Shown here piece by piece: positions 43,944 to 52,135 of a DNA stretch of 64,000 nt. This stretch comes from Acidobacteriaceae bacterium (GTDB lineage Bacteria > Acidobacteriota > Terriglobia > Bryobacterales > Bryobacteraceae): contig JAFATG010000271.1 of the NCBI GenBank assembly GCA_019244055.1, forward strand, positions 1 to 64,000. The letters are read 5' to 3'. Below the pieces are notes generated by a model, which did not search any database, was not told the origin of the DNA, and was given only the letters and a program-made list of their open reading frames with translations. Both the position numbers and the translations under genes were made by a program. How positions within the stretch are numbered: the stretch's first letter is position 1; each line of letters opens with the position of its first letter.

Positions 43944-46181
43944 ATGCGTGTCTCCGAAATCCGATTTCTGCCTGCGGGCAGCCGTACTGAGTCCCTCGTC
44001 CGCGCTGCCGAGGAATGCGGCATTGCCCGAGAATATTGGGATATCTTCCATAAACGCCATGAGGTCTCTCTCGAAGCGCAGGAACGGATTCTTGCCGCCT
44101 TGGGTTGGGACGTCTCGAGCTATGAATCGATGGAAGCCGAGCGCCAGCGCCATTTTCGCCAGAGCTTTACTTGCCCGCTTGGGAAAACGTCTGTAGTCAG
44201 TGAAAGCGATAAGGCCGTTCTCATTACAGTTAGCGGGGCTGATAACGCTTCTCTGTGTTATGAAGTCGATCTCGAGGGTGGACAAGCGGTCGCCGGTTCC
44301 ATCGACCTGGCGCAGCTTCCTCTCGCCCGCCGCGTTGGTATCGAGGATCAGGTCTGGAGCGCATATAAGCTTTCACTACCCGCTGAGGTACCGCTCGGGT
44401 ATCACCGGCTGAAAGCTGCACTGAACGGGCACTCAATTGGCGAGACTCACGTCATCGTTTGTCCCGACGAAGCCCACCTTCCGGAGAATCTGCGCAGTTC
44501 CGGTAAAACGGCGGGCTTCAATGTCTCCCTGTACGGACTGCGTTCTGATCGCAATTGGGGATGCGGCGACTTCACTGACCTTCGACCGCTGATTGATTGG
44601 GCGAGGCATGAGGTCGGATTCAGCTTCATCGGTTTGAATCCTCTGCATGCGTTGCACAACCGCGCACCATACAACACCAGTCCGTATCTACCTCTTTCGA
44701 TCTATTACAAGAATCTGATCTATATCGATATTGAGAGCGTGCCTGAGTTCAAGATCTCCCGCTCAGCGCAGTGCCTTGCTAGTTCACCGAAGATGCAACA
44801 AAAGATTCGCGGTCTACGAGAGGCCGAGCTCGTTTGCTACGAGGAAGTGGACCGGCTCAAGCGCTGTTTCTTGAAGCTTCTATATCGTGAGTTTCGGCGC
44901 GAACGCGCGCGTGGCTCGGAACGATCTCTCGCCTTTTTGCGGTACTCGCATACTGAAGGAGACTTGCTTGACAAGTTTGCCCTTTACTGCGCTCTCGATG
45001 AAGCCCTCCACAAGGAAAATCGAAATCTCTGGACCTGGCGCGATTGGGCTCCTGAATATCAAGCCTCGGAATCAAAAGCAGTGGAGCTGTTTTCCCGTCA
45101 GCACGCCCGCTCGGTCGAGTTTTACAAATACATCCAATTCATCGCCGACGAACAGCTTCAGGCCGCACAGAGGTTCGCCAGGGAAAGCGGTATGTCGATC
45201 GGGCTCTACCACGATCTGGCCGTTGCCACCGATAGCTGTGGCTCGGATCTTTGGGGCTATCGAAACTTCTACGCGAACGGTTGCCGTGTGGGCGCGCCTC
45301 CTGACGATTTCTCACCACAGGGTCAGGATTGGGGTTTCCCGCCGCCTTCCGCCGAGGCCCACCGCGAAAACGGCTATTGTCTCTTCCGCGACACTATTCG
45401 GAAAATCGTTGCGTATGGCGGCGCTTTGCGTATCGATCACGTGATGCGGCTCTTTCGATTGTTTTGGATTCCTGAAGGCATGGAAGCGCGCCACGGCGCG
45501 TACGTGCGCGACCATGCTGTCGATCTGATGCGCATTCTCGCGCTGGAGAGCGTTCGCAGCAAGAACGTCATCATCGGCGAAGATCTCGGCACCGTAACCG
45601 ATGAAATTCGCGAGATGCTTGCGGGCTTCGGAATTCTTAGCTATCGCCTTTTTTATTTCGAAAAGGATCAGACAGGTGCGGCGTTCAAGCCGAGTCGCGA
45701 ATATTCAAGGCAGGCGCTTGTCTCGTCTACTACCCACGATTTACCGACGCTCGCCGGTTTCTGGAAGAGCCGTGACATTGAAGCCCGCCGGGCAGCCGGC
45801 TTGATCGACGAAGCTGGTTACTTGGCTCAGATGAACCAACGCAAACGTGAGAAGCAGCTCATGCTTGACCGGCTTCATTCGGAGAACTTGCTTCCTGAGT
45901 ACTACACGCGCAGGGCCGAGCAGGTCTTTGAGCTCGACGGCGATCTTCACAACGCTGTTATGGGTTTTCTCGCTCAGGTGCCTTCGATGATTCTTCTGTT
46001 GAATCAGGAAGATTTCACGAAGGAAGCGGACCAGCAGAATCTTCCGGGCAGTACCGCCCAATATCCCAATTGGCAACGCAAAATGCGGGCTAAAGTTGAA
46101 GATCTACGCTCACCCCAGTGGGCCGGGTATACAGCTATGTTGCGCAATCAGCTCGCCCGCACCGGCCGGAGTAGCCGCTAG
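43944..46181 (+). CDS. malQ: 4-alpha-glucanotransferase (amylomaltase)
   Basis: A 745-aa GH77 enzyme that transfers maltodextrin segments between glucan chains in glycogen/maltose metabolism. It has an extra N-terminal beta-sandwich region (about 1-190) as in the longer MalQ subclass. In the catalytic barrel NWGCGDFTDLRP, LRIDHVMRLFRLFW (nucleophile Asp), IIGEDLGTV (acid/base Glu) and STTHDLPTLAGFW (third carboxylate) are all present. No other glycogen genes are in the window. Its 3' end overlaps the convergent DUF2007 pseudogene by about 47 nt. Confidence 0.95.
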   Translation: MRVSEIRFLPAGSRTESLVRAAEECGIAREYWDIFHKRHEVSLEAQERILAALGWDVSSYESMEAERQRHFRQSFTCPLGKTSVVSESDKAVLITVSGADNASLCYEVDLEGGQAVAGSIDLAQLPLARRVGIEDQVWSAYKLSLPAEVPLGYHRLKAALNGHSIGETHVIVCPDEAHLPENLRSSGKTAGFNVSLYGLRSDRNWGCGDFTDLRPLIDWARHEVGFSFIGLNPLHALHNRAPYNTSPYLPLSIYYKNLIYIDIESVPEFKISRSAQCLASSPKMQQKIRGLREAELVCYEEVDRLKRCFLKLLYREFRRERARGSERSLAFLRYSHTEGDLLDKFALYCALDEALHKENRNLWTWRDWAPEYQASESKAVELFSRQHARSVEFYKYIQFIADEQLQAAQRFARESGMSIGLYHDLAVATDSCGSDLWGYRNFYANGCRVGAPPDDFSPQGQDWGFPPPSAEAHRENGYCLFRDTIRKIVAYGGALRIDHVMRLFRLFWIPEGMEARHGAYVRDHAVDLMRILALESVRSKNVIIGEDLGTVTDEIREMLAGFGILSYRLFYFEKDQTGAAFKPSREYSRQALVSSTTHDLPTLAGFWKSRDIEARRAAGLIDEAGYLAQMNQRKREKQLMLDRLHSENLLPEYYTRRAEQVFELDGDLHNAVMGFLAQVPSMILLLNQEDFTKEADQQNLPGSTAQYPNWQRKMRAKVEDLRSPQWAGYTAMLRNQLARTGRSSR

Positions 46182-46456
46182 TGCTGATTTGTCTCCTCGG
46201 CCCTTCCCCGGATATTTGTGGCTGCAGCAGAGGCGCTAGCACCTCGCGTGCCTCGACCTCACGGTCGCGGCCAACCTGAATCTGTATCCGCTTCCGCAGG
46301 AACGGGTCCGCCGTTTCGATTAGCGTGCTGATCTGGTCTAAAGCAAGGAATGGAATCCCCCGCTTGCTCCAGCGATCCCTTCGCCAATGCAATCGCCACA
46401 GGATCGTCCGTGTCCAGAACGACCGCGAGTCGCAACTCCGGATCAAACGAGCTCAT
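46135..46456 (-). pseudogene. DUF2007-type putative signal-transducing protein with one-base frameshift
   Basis: From the ATG at 46456 the frame reads LRLAVVLDTDDPVAIALAKGSLEQAG. Sense then continues only in the next frame as IPFLALDQISTLIETADPFLRKRIQIQV and VEAREVLAPL. Together these make a complete DUF2007-like protein. The break falls exactly in a run of five C on the plus strand (46357-46361); removing one base restores one ORF. It is either a recent inactivation, a slippage site or a sequencing error. Confidence 0.72.
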
Positions 46457-46613
46457 AACTTATTTACATAATGACGTGAAACGTGTGGTGTTCGAAGCCC
46501 TTGCACCGTTATTCACCCCAAGTGCTCAGTTTCGCCTTGACAATGCCGTGCAGAGTCTTGATACTTCTATGTGTTCGCTAGCAATACCACTTACACGAAC
46601 CAGGGAGTTGTGT

Positions 46614-47162
46614 ATGAAAAAGCTTTTGTTTGCATTCGGCCTCGCAGGCGTCCAGGTTTTTGCTCAATCAAGTTCCTCCACGCCCGCCGCCCCCAATCCG
46701 AATCCGCTGAGCGCCGCGACCAAGTACATGTATGGCATGAGCAAGGGTGACGTGTTGAAATCAGCCGAAGAAATGCCGGAAGAGAACTATTCTTTCAAGC
46801 CCGTATCCACCGTCCGAAGCTTTGGCCAACTGGTTGGCCATGTTGCCGATGCCCAATACGAGTTTTGCTCTGCGGTTGTCGGAGACGGCAAGCAGCCTCC
46901 CGGAATCGAGAAGAGCAAGACTAGCAAGGCCGACCTTATCCAGGGTTTGAAAGATGCCTTCGCATACTGCGACCAAGCCTACTCCAGTATGACTGATGCC
47001 CAAGCTCCGGTAGTCGTCAAGTTCTTCAACCACGATGCGCCGAAGCTCAGTATTCTCAATTTCAACGTCGTTCACAACATGGAGCACTACGGCAATATGG
47101 TCACTTACTTGCGCATCAAAGGCTTGGTGCCCCCCTCTAGCCAGCAGCAATCCATGCAGTGA
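46614..47162 (+). CDS. Exported DinB-family protein
   Basis: 182 aa from the ATG at 46614 (GGGAG upstream), opening with a short signal peptide (KKLLFAFGLAGVQVFAQSS). The mature part is a four-helix DinB/DUF664-like bundle: ATKYMYGMSKGDVLKSAEEMPEENYSFKP, then SFGQLVGHVADAQY with the first His ligand and NVVHNMEHYGNMVTYLRIKG with the usual HxxxH pair. Such proteins bind a divalent metal, and some act as thiol transferases. An exported version is common in acidobacteria. The ORF-track start at 46350 runs antisense over the DUF2007 pseudogene. Confidence 0.88.
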   Translation: MKKLLFAFGLAGVQVFAQSSSSTPAAPNPNPLSAATKYMYGMSKGDVLKSAEEMPEENYSFKPVSTVRSFGQLVGHVADAQYEFCSAVVGDGKQPPGIEKSKTSKADLIQGLKDAFAYCDQAYSSMTDAQAPVVVKFFNHDAPKLSILNFNVVHNMEHYGNMVTYLRIKGLVPPSSQQQSMQ

Positions 47163-47326
47163 GCCAAATGTTTCGTCTGGCGAACTGAAAACGCGGTTCA
47201 GCGCGCTTCGTTGATCATTGCGGGTGCCTTGTATTCGGCCGTACAAACCATCGCAGATTTCCCGCTACAAATGGCCCAAGGTTGCCGTCCAGCAAGTGTG
47301 GTCGCATGACCTAGGAAGGTGAATAA

Positions 47327-48463
47327 ATGGCAACTACAAACCAATCGACTGTGGTCGCAGTCTTTCGAAACAGATCTGAAGCGGAGAGCGCCGCGGCGGA
47401 TCTGAAGGCAAACGGAATTCCTGAAAAGAATGTCTATATAGGCTCCTATTCGGATACTGGCGACTCCAGTAGTAATACCCGTACCTGGCAGGAAACTCAT
47501 CAGCATGAAGGCGGAATAAAGGGCTGGTTCAAGTCTCTCTTCGGACAGGATGACGCGGAGGCCTCAGACTCGGTTTACTACGAGAATGCAGCCAATCGCG
47601 GTGAAGTGCTCCTGAGTCTAGACGTGGATGATCAGAACGTCGATCGTGTAACCAGCATCCTGCAGAATCACAATCCAATTGACGTTGGCGAGGAGACAAC
47701 GAAAATCGGGCAGCAGACGACGGCAAGAGCGGCCGCTTCCGCTTCTCCGGCTCCAACAAGTTCCACAAAAACCAAGAGCAAAGATGCCGACCTCCCCAAG
47801 TCCATCCCAGTGGTCGAGGAAGATCTTCAGGTCGGCAAACGCCAGATTCTCCGAGGCGGCGTTCGTGTTTACTCGCGCGTCCGTGAACAGCCGGTTGAAG
47901 AGACCGTACGTCTTCGCGAGGAGCATGTGCGGGTTGAGCGCCAGCCCGCCAATCGAAGCGTTGAGGCCGGTGATTTGCAAGCCGGTCGTGACGAGGTCAT
48001 TGAAGTCCAGGAATTCGCTGAAGAGCCGGTCGTTCAGAAGCAGGCCCGGGTAGTCGAAGAGGTACGCGTTAGCAAGGATGCATCGGAACGCACAGAAACC
48101 GTGCGCGACACTGTTCGTCGCAGAGAGGTGAATGTCGAGAATTTGGGCAAGGGCGATACCGCTACGGCTGCTTCTACTACCAAGGCAAGCGGCATAGACG
48201 ACGATTTCCGAAGAGATTTCCAAACACGCTATGCGAGTTCCGGAGCCTCCTATGAAGACTACGGGCCGGCATATGAATACGGGTACCAAGCTGCCAGTGA
48301 TCCTCGCTATCAGGGCCGCAGTTGGGATGAAGTAGAATCCGATCTGCGTAGCGACTACGGCCTTCGCTATCCGAATAGTGCCTGGGAGCGCATGAAGGCT
48401 TCCGTTCGCTACGGGTGGGACAAAATCACAGGCCGTGCGCGTGGGGCGACGTCGACACGCTAG
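47327..48463 (+). CDS. Stress protein with GSP17M-like and DUF2382 domains
   Basis: 378 aa. Residues about 8-45 (VVAVFRNRSEAESAAADLKANGI) match the general stress protein 17M/YflT start. Residues about 160-280 are DUF2382 (IPVVEEDLQVGKRQILRGGVRVYSRV and the charged REEHVRVERQPANR repeats). The C-terminus has a tyrosine-rich tail (YEDYGPAYEYGYQAASD) found with such proteins. Probably a cytoplasmic desiccation/oxidative stress protein; biochemical role unknown. AGGAAGGTG precedes the ATG. It is followed after 12 nt by a second DUF2382 gene, forming an operon. Confidence 0.88.
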   Translation: MATTNQSTVVAVFRNRSEAESAAADLKANGIPEKNVYIGSYSDTGDSSSNTRTWQETHQHEGGIKGWFKSLFGQDDAEASDSVYYENAANRGEVLLSLDVDDQNVDRVTSILQNHNPIDVGEETTKIGQQTTARAAASASPAPTSSTKTKSKDADLPKSIPVVEEDLQVGKRQILRGGVRVYSRVREQPVEETVRLREEHVRVERQPANRSVEAGDLQAGRDEVIEVQEFAEEPVVQKQARVVEEVRVSKDASERTETVRDTVRRREVNVENLGKGDTATAASTTKASGIDDDFRRDFQTRYASSGASYEDYGPAYEYGYQAASDPRYQGRSWDEVESDLRSDYGLRYPNSAWERMKASVRYGWDKITGRARGATSTR

Positions 48464-48475
48464 CGGGGACTTCCG

Positions 48476-49078
48476 ATGTCTATCGCCCCAGACGAGTCTG
48501 ACCTGGTCATTCCTGTCGTCCAGGAAGAAGTGAACGTAGACGCCGCTCCGGTTCTTACCGGCGGCGTCCGCGTTACCAAACACGTTCACACTCAGGACGA
48601 GGTTCTCGAGCAGGAGCTCCGCACCTCACATGCTGATGTGAAGCGTGTGAAAACAAACCGCGTGGTCGATGGCCCGCGCCAGCCGCCTCACCGCGAGGGA
48701 AACACGCTTATCATTCCTGTGGTTTCCGAAATCTTGCGGATCGAAAAGCAGTGGGTGGTCACCGAAGAGATCCATATCACGGAGCACAAAGAGACGGAAA
48801 CCGTGCAGCAGACGGTGCCTGTCCGGTACGAACAGGCCCACATCGAGCGTCTGGACGATGCCGGAAATGCTGTTGGCTCTCTCGATACACCCGCTGAATC
48901 GGTACAGACTCGCACCGCCTCTCAACCATCTCTTGTTCGGCGTGCGGCCGCCGGAGCGGAGGGCAGCAATCGTCGACTCCTGTCAGACACCCCGAGCCTG
49001 ATCTCCGATCAGAACGTCCGCCCGCGGCGCACACGGCAACCTCGTTCGCAACCAGAGGCAAAACGCCGTCAAGAGTAA
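48476..49078 (+). CDS. DUF2382 (YsnF/AvaK) domain protein
   Basis: 200 aa. Two DUF2382-like halves: LVIPVVQEEVNVDAAPVLTGGVRVTKHV and LIIPVVSEILRIEKQWVVTEEIHITEH with VPVRYEQAHIERL. The last 40 residues are Arg/Pro/Ser-rich and low complexity. They overlap the 3' end of the convergent glycosyltransferase gene by 96 nt, so the tail may be a readthrough extension rather than a conserved part. Cotranscribed with the upstream DUF2382 gene. Confidence 0.85.
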   Translation: MSIAPDESDLVIPVVQEEVNVDAAPVLTGGVRVTKHVHTQDEVLEQELRTSHADVKRVKTNRVVDGPRQPPHREGNTLIIPVVSEILRIEKQWVVTEEIHITEHKETETVQQTVPVRYEQAHIERLDDAGNAVGSLDTPAESVQTRTASQPSLVRRAAAGAEGSNRRLLSDTPSLISDQNVRPRRTRQPRSQPEAKRRQE

Positions 49079-50329
49079 TACTTCACCCCAAAAATCCAGG
49101 CCAAAGCTCAGGAGGTATTGCTGCCAGGGTTTGTACTGTAGAATTGCCTGCGCAAACGAGAGGGAGCAGGCGGCAATAAACAAAGCATTCGCTCTCGCAA
49201 TGGCTTGCCGCTCGCTCACAGCCAACTCTGAGTTCCATGGACCCCGGTCAATGCCCTGAGTGAAGAGACAGCTAGCAATCAAAACTGCCGGAGCCAGCGA
49301 AATGAGTCCGCTTTTCACCGCGTACGGCTCTAGCAGGGAATACAGAACGAACGCCAGCCCATCCCATGCCCACAGTTTGCGCTCATCCGCGCGCAGGACC
49401 TGAACTGCAAAGAAGATGTAGACCGCGAGAGCAATGATCACCCACGCGATAACTGCTGTATGTGGCGAAAGCGACAGGATGTTGATGTGCGGGAACCTTT
49501 TCAGGGGCGGTTCTATGGGAGTCAAGTACCGTAGCAGCAACCCGCGTAAGGATTGGCCGGGGAAGTAATAGAACTCTGAGTAGGTGGTTCCTACGCGCCC
49601 CACAGCTTCGTACCACTGGTGAAGAAGCGCCCAATAACCCGTTGCGCCAAATGCCGTAACGGGGGCTAGCCAGAGAAGAGCTAATCCAAGAGCGAATGAA
49701 ACCGCCGCCCGGATTCTGGTTCGCCGAAGAAGCCACGGCAGAAACAGAATCGGCCAGATCTTAAACGTGACTGCCAGCGCCATCAGTATCCCGGACCAGA
49801 GCGGTTGCGTTTCGGAAAGAACGAGCGCTAGAAAAATCCAGGCGATGACGAATGGCTGCACGTTCCCATACCGAACTGCCAGCACGAGATAAGCCAGCAG
49901 AAAGGTGCAGCACGCAGCAACGGAGCGGGACGTGAACCGCAGTCCGCGAATTCGGATGGCGAGCGTCACCGCTAGGGTTCCGTTGATCCATGCGGCCAGC
50001 ATCCACCAGAAGCCAGCCACCCGAAAGCTCAGGTACTTAAGAGGGAATAGAAGCAGATACGTTACGGGCGGGTAACGATACTCCATCGGGAATCCGATAC
50101 CGCTTGCCGGCCCATATGCCGGCCGCGTTCCGCTGAAAAATCCGTTCACGGCGTACCAATAGACTGCGAGATCGACGCTCTTTGTCAAGAAAAGCGAAGA
50201 GGCAATGGCCAGGATTGCGATCGAGCCGTAGATGAGGATTCTCGGTCGCTGGTTTGCGTCCTTCTGAGGAATTTCCTGGAGCCGCTGCTCCTTCGTCACG
50301 GGTGTGCCCAACTTTATTTTTCCTTCCAC
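48983..50329 (-). CDS. GT87-family (DUF2029) membrane glycosyltransferase
   Basis: 448 aa with about 10-11 hydrophobic segments. The Asp after the first helix (TKSVDLAVYWYAVNGFFSG) and MEYRYPPVTYLLLFPL are typical of DUF2029/GT87 polyprenol-phosphate mannosyltransferase-like proteins of the GT-C fold. Such enzymes transfer mannose from a lipid carrier on the outer face of the membrane. Acceptor unknown. Divergent from the 93-aa gene across 191 nt. Confidence 0.85.
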   Translation of the reverse strand: MEGKIKLGTPVTKEQRLQEIPQKDANQRPRILIYGSIAILAIASSLFLTKSVDLAVYWYAVNGFFSGTRPAYGPASGIGFPMEYRYPPVTYLLLFPLKYLSFRVAGFWWMLAAWINGTLAVTLAIRIRGLRFTSRSVAACCTFLLAYLVLAVRYGNVQPFVIAWIFLALVLSETQPLWSGILMALAVTFKIWPILFLPWLLRRTRIRAAVSFALGLALLWLAPVTAFGATGYWALLHQWYEAVGRVGTTYSEFYYFPGQSLRGLLLRYLTPIEPPLKRFPHINILSLSPHTAVIAWVIIALAVYIFFAVQVLRADERKLWAWDGLAFVLYSLLEPYAVKSGLISLAPAVLIASCLFTQGIDRGPWNSELAVSERQAIARANALFIAACSLSFAQAILQYKPWQQYLLSFGLDFWGEVLLLTAFCLWLRTRLPCAPRADVLIGDQARGV

Positions 50330-50520
50330 TCCAAAAACTTACCGGCCATTTTCAGGATCAACGGTTCGTTTTTCCAAGCTTCGCATGCTATCGTCGGGCA
50401 GGCTCGCGGTGCGCGGAAGCGTATCGCGAGTCATTCGTTTTAGGAGATGTAGTTACCCCTCCGATTCATTCGCTGTGCTGAAAGAATAAGCCCGACTGGA
50501 CGCCTAAAAAAGGAGCAAAT

Positions 50521-50802
50521 GTGCGAAAAATTCTCGTGATCTTGGCAATGCAACTCGCGAACCCGATGTGGACAAGCACCCGCCATACAATCAATGAACT
50601 GCATCAGCCGACGACGGTCAATCAGACCTCGTTCGTTTTGAACTGGGTGCCGGTGAGCGGGTCGGTCTCGATATATCAGAACGGCATCCGTCTGGTACCG
50701 GGCCTGGACTTTACGGTGAACGGCGGCAACCTGACCCTGCTGGTGCCGCACCTGGGGCAGCCCGGAGATTATTTCCTCGTAGATTACGACCACCAGCAAT
50801 AG
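50521..50802 (+). CDS. Small hypothetical beta-strand protein
   Basis: 93 aa, GTG start with AAGGAG upstream. The pattern SVSIYQNGIRLVPGLDFTVNGGNLTLL ... PGDYFLVDY is a recurring all-beta motif (YxNGxRLxxGxDYTxxG) seen in tail-fibre-like and surface proteins, where it forms a small sandwich. The N-terminus could be a weak signal peptide (RKILVILAMQLANP). It lies between the glycosyltransferase and the XRE operon. Function unknown; no phage genes are nearby. Confidence 0.6.
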   Translation: MRKILVILAMQLANPMWTSTRHTINELHQPTTVNQTSFVLNWVPVSGSVSIYQNGIRLVPGLDFTVNGGNLTLLVPHLGQPGDYFLVDYDHQQ

Positions 50803-50945
50803 ATCGCGAAGTTTAGACCTGCGGGCGGCCGCGAGTGTCCTCCGTCCGCCCTAAATCGCTGGACACCTAACGCACTAACTGGCGAGTCCGCGCGCCCGAT
50901 TTACCTGGTTTTCTAGCGTTTGCGAAGCTTAATGCCGCATCTCTC

Positions 50946-50981
50946 TTGACTGATATTGCAATTAGCGATAAGATAATTGCA
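50946..50981 (+). promoter_or_regulatory. Promoter with overlapping palindrome upstream of the XRE operon
   Basis: TTGACT at 50946-50951 and TAAGAT at 50969-50974 have a 17-bp spacer. A perfect inverted repeat TGCAATTA-N9-TAATTGCA (50957-50964 and 50974-50981) spans the spacer, the -10 and the probable transcription start, an ideal site for autoregulation by the XRE protein. The TTG used as a start in the ORF track is the -35 box. Confidence 0.75.
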
Positions 50982-50990
50982 GATCGCTAT

Positions 50991-51473
50991 ATGAAGGTCG
51001 CCGAGAAAATCCGTTACCTCCGAGTCGTCGAAGGACACCTCCGCGGCCTGAATCGCGAGATGACTCAAAAGGAAGTGGTCGCCGCCGTCCGCAAGGAGCT
51101 GAAAAAATCTATCAGTCAGCCCTATCTTTCGCAGCTAGAAAACGGCAGCCGCCGCCACCTGACCAACACTACCCGTCTATTGCTCTCGAAATTTTTTCGA
51201 GTGCATCCGGGTTACCTGGTCGATGATCCCGAAGGTTTCCAAACGGAGCTGATTTCCGATCTTCGCGATCAGGAAGACAAGCTGGACCTCTGGCTCATTC
51301 AGGGCGCCGAGCGCTTCCGTCGCGATGCTCCGCTTTCGGAGGCACTGCTGAAGCTTGCCCGGCACGAAGACACTCGCAAGTGTGTCCTGCTGCTTGGAGA
51401 GGTCCTCGAAACACCGGACCTGTTGGATCGTCTGTGGGAAGTTCTCGAACCAAGAGAGGAGGTCGTCTCATGA
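50991..51473 (+). CDS. XRE-family transcriptional regulator
   Basis: 160 aa from the ATG at 50991. The helix-turn-helix spans about residues 5-70: KIRYLRVVEG, MTQKEVVAAV, ISQPYLSQLENGSRRHL and TNTTRLLLSKFFRVHPGYL. The C-terminal half (about 75-160) is helical and charged and may sense a signal or dimerise. The start is chosen because the longer TTG version would begin inside the promoter. The TGA overlaps the ATG of the NfeD-like gene, so it heads a four-gene operon that it probably controls. Confidence 0.88.
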   Translation: MKVAEKIRYLRVVEGHLRGLNREMTQKEVVAAVRKELKKSISQPYLSQLENGSRRHLTNTTRLLLSKFFRVHPGYLVDDPEGFQTELISDLRDQEDKLDLWLIQGAERFRRDAPLSEALLKLARHEDTRKCVLLLGEVLETPDLLDRLWEVLEPREEVVS

Positions 51474-52135
51474 GCTGGTCTGACATATACCTGCTTTGTT
51501 TCGCCGTCGGAGCCCTCTGGGCTTTGGCGTCACTGTTACTCGGCGGATTTCATCTGGGGCACAGCGGCCACGGGCATTTCCATGCCGGTCACGGCGCTCA
51601 CGCACCGGTCCATGGACATGGCGCGGTAAAGGGAGCGTCGCCGAGAGGAACGACGTCCAGTTGGGCCGGGGCGATGGTCAACCCCAGTTCCGCCGCTGTT
51701 TATCTCGCCTGGTTCGGAGGAGTCGGTTATCTGTTAACACGGCACTCGGGTCTGGGTTTCTGGATTGACCTCGCGATTGCGATCGTAGTCGGCCTCGTGG
51801 GCGCGTGGTGTCTCGCAGCGTTTCTCCGTTTCCTCCAATCGCGCGAGCAGCCGATGGACCCAGCAGACTACGAGATGGTCGGCGTTCTCGGACGCGTCGC
51901 GAGTCCCATTCGACCGAATGGCGTCGGTGAAGTGATCTACGTGCGCGATGGTGCTCGGCGGCCTCTCAACGCACGCAGTGAAGATGCGCGGGAGATTGCC
52001 CGCGGCGCGGAAGTTGTGGTCACTCGCTATGAAAAAGGAATTGCTTATGTACGTACCTGGGAGGCAATGACCCAGTCGGGTATGACATTCGGCCCGGAAT
52101 CGTCGCCAAAGGAGCAGACAAATGATATCACGTGA
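51470..52135 (+). CDS. NfeD/YqiJ-like membrane protein with His-rich segment
   Basis: 221 aa. A first membrane helix (about 6-27) is followed by a segment with nine histidines between residues 28 and 50 (HLGHSGHGHFHAGHGAHA), then two further helices (about 75-125). A C-terminal OB-like domain follows (MVGVLGRVASPIRPNGVGEVIYV ... GAEVVVTRYEKGIAYV), the part by which NfeD proteins pair with flotillins. The His-rich stretch probably binds Zn, Ni or Cu. The ATG overlaps the XRE stop and the 3' end overlaps the flotillin gene by 14 nt. A role in flotillin assembly at the membrane is inferred from YqiJ/YqiK and YuaF/YuaG. Confidence 0.85.
   Translation: MSWSDIYLLCFAVGALWALASLLLGGFHLGHSGHGHFHAGHGAHAPVHGHGAVKGASPRGTTSSWAGAMVNPSSAAVYLAWFGGVGYLLTRHSGLGFWIDLAIAIVVGLVGAWCLAAFLRFLQSREQPMDPADYEMVGVLGRVASPIRPNGVGEVIYVRDGARRPLNARSEDAREIARGAEVVVTRYEKGIAYVRTWEAMTQSGMTFGPESSPKEQTNDIT

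Noticed and set aside
44887-45444. 185-aa plus-strand ORF
   Set aside because: Out-of-frame shadow inside malQ.
47618-48589. 323-aa minus-strand ORF
   Set aside because: Complementary to the DUF2382 coding frame, with no recognisable motif.
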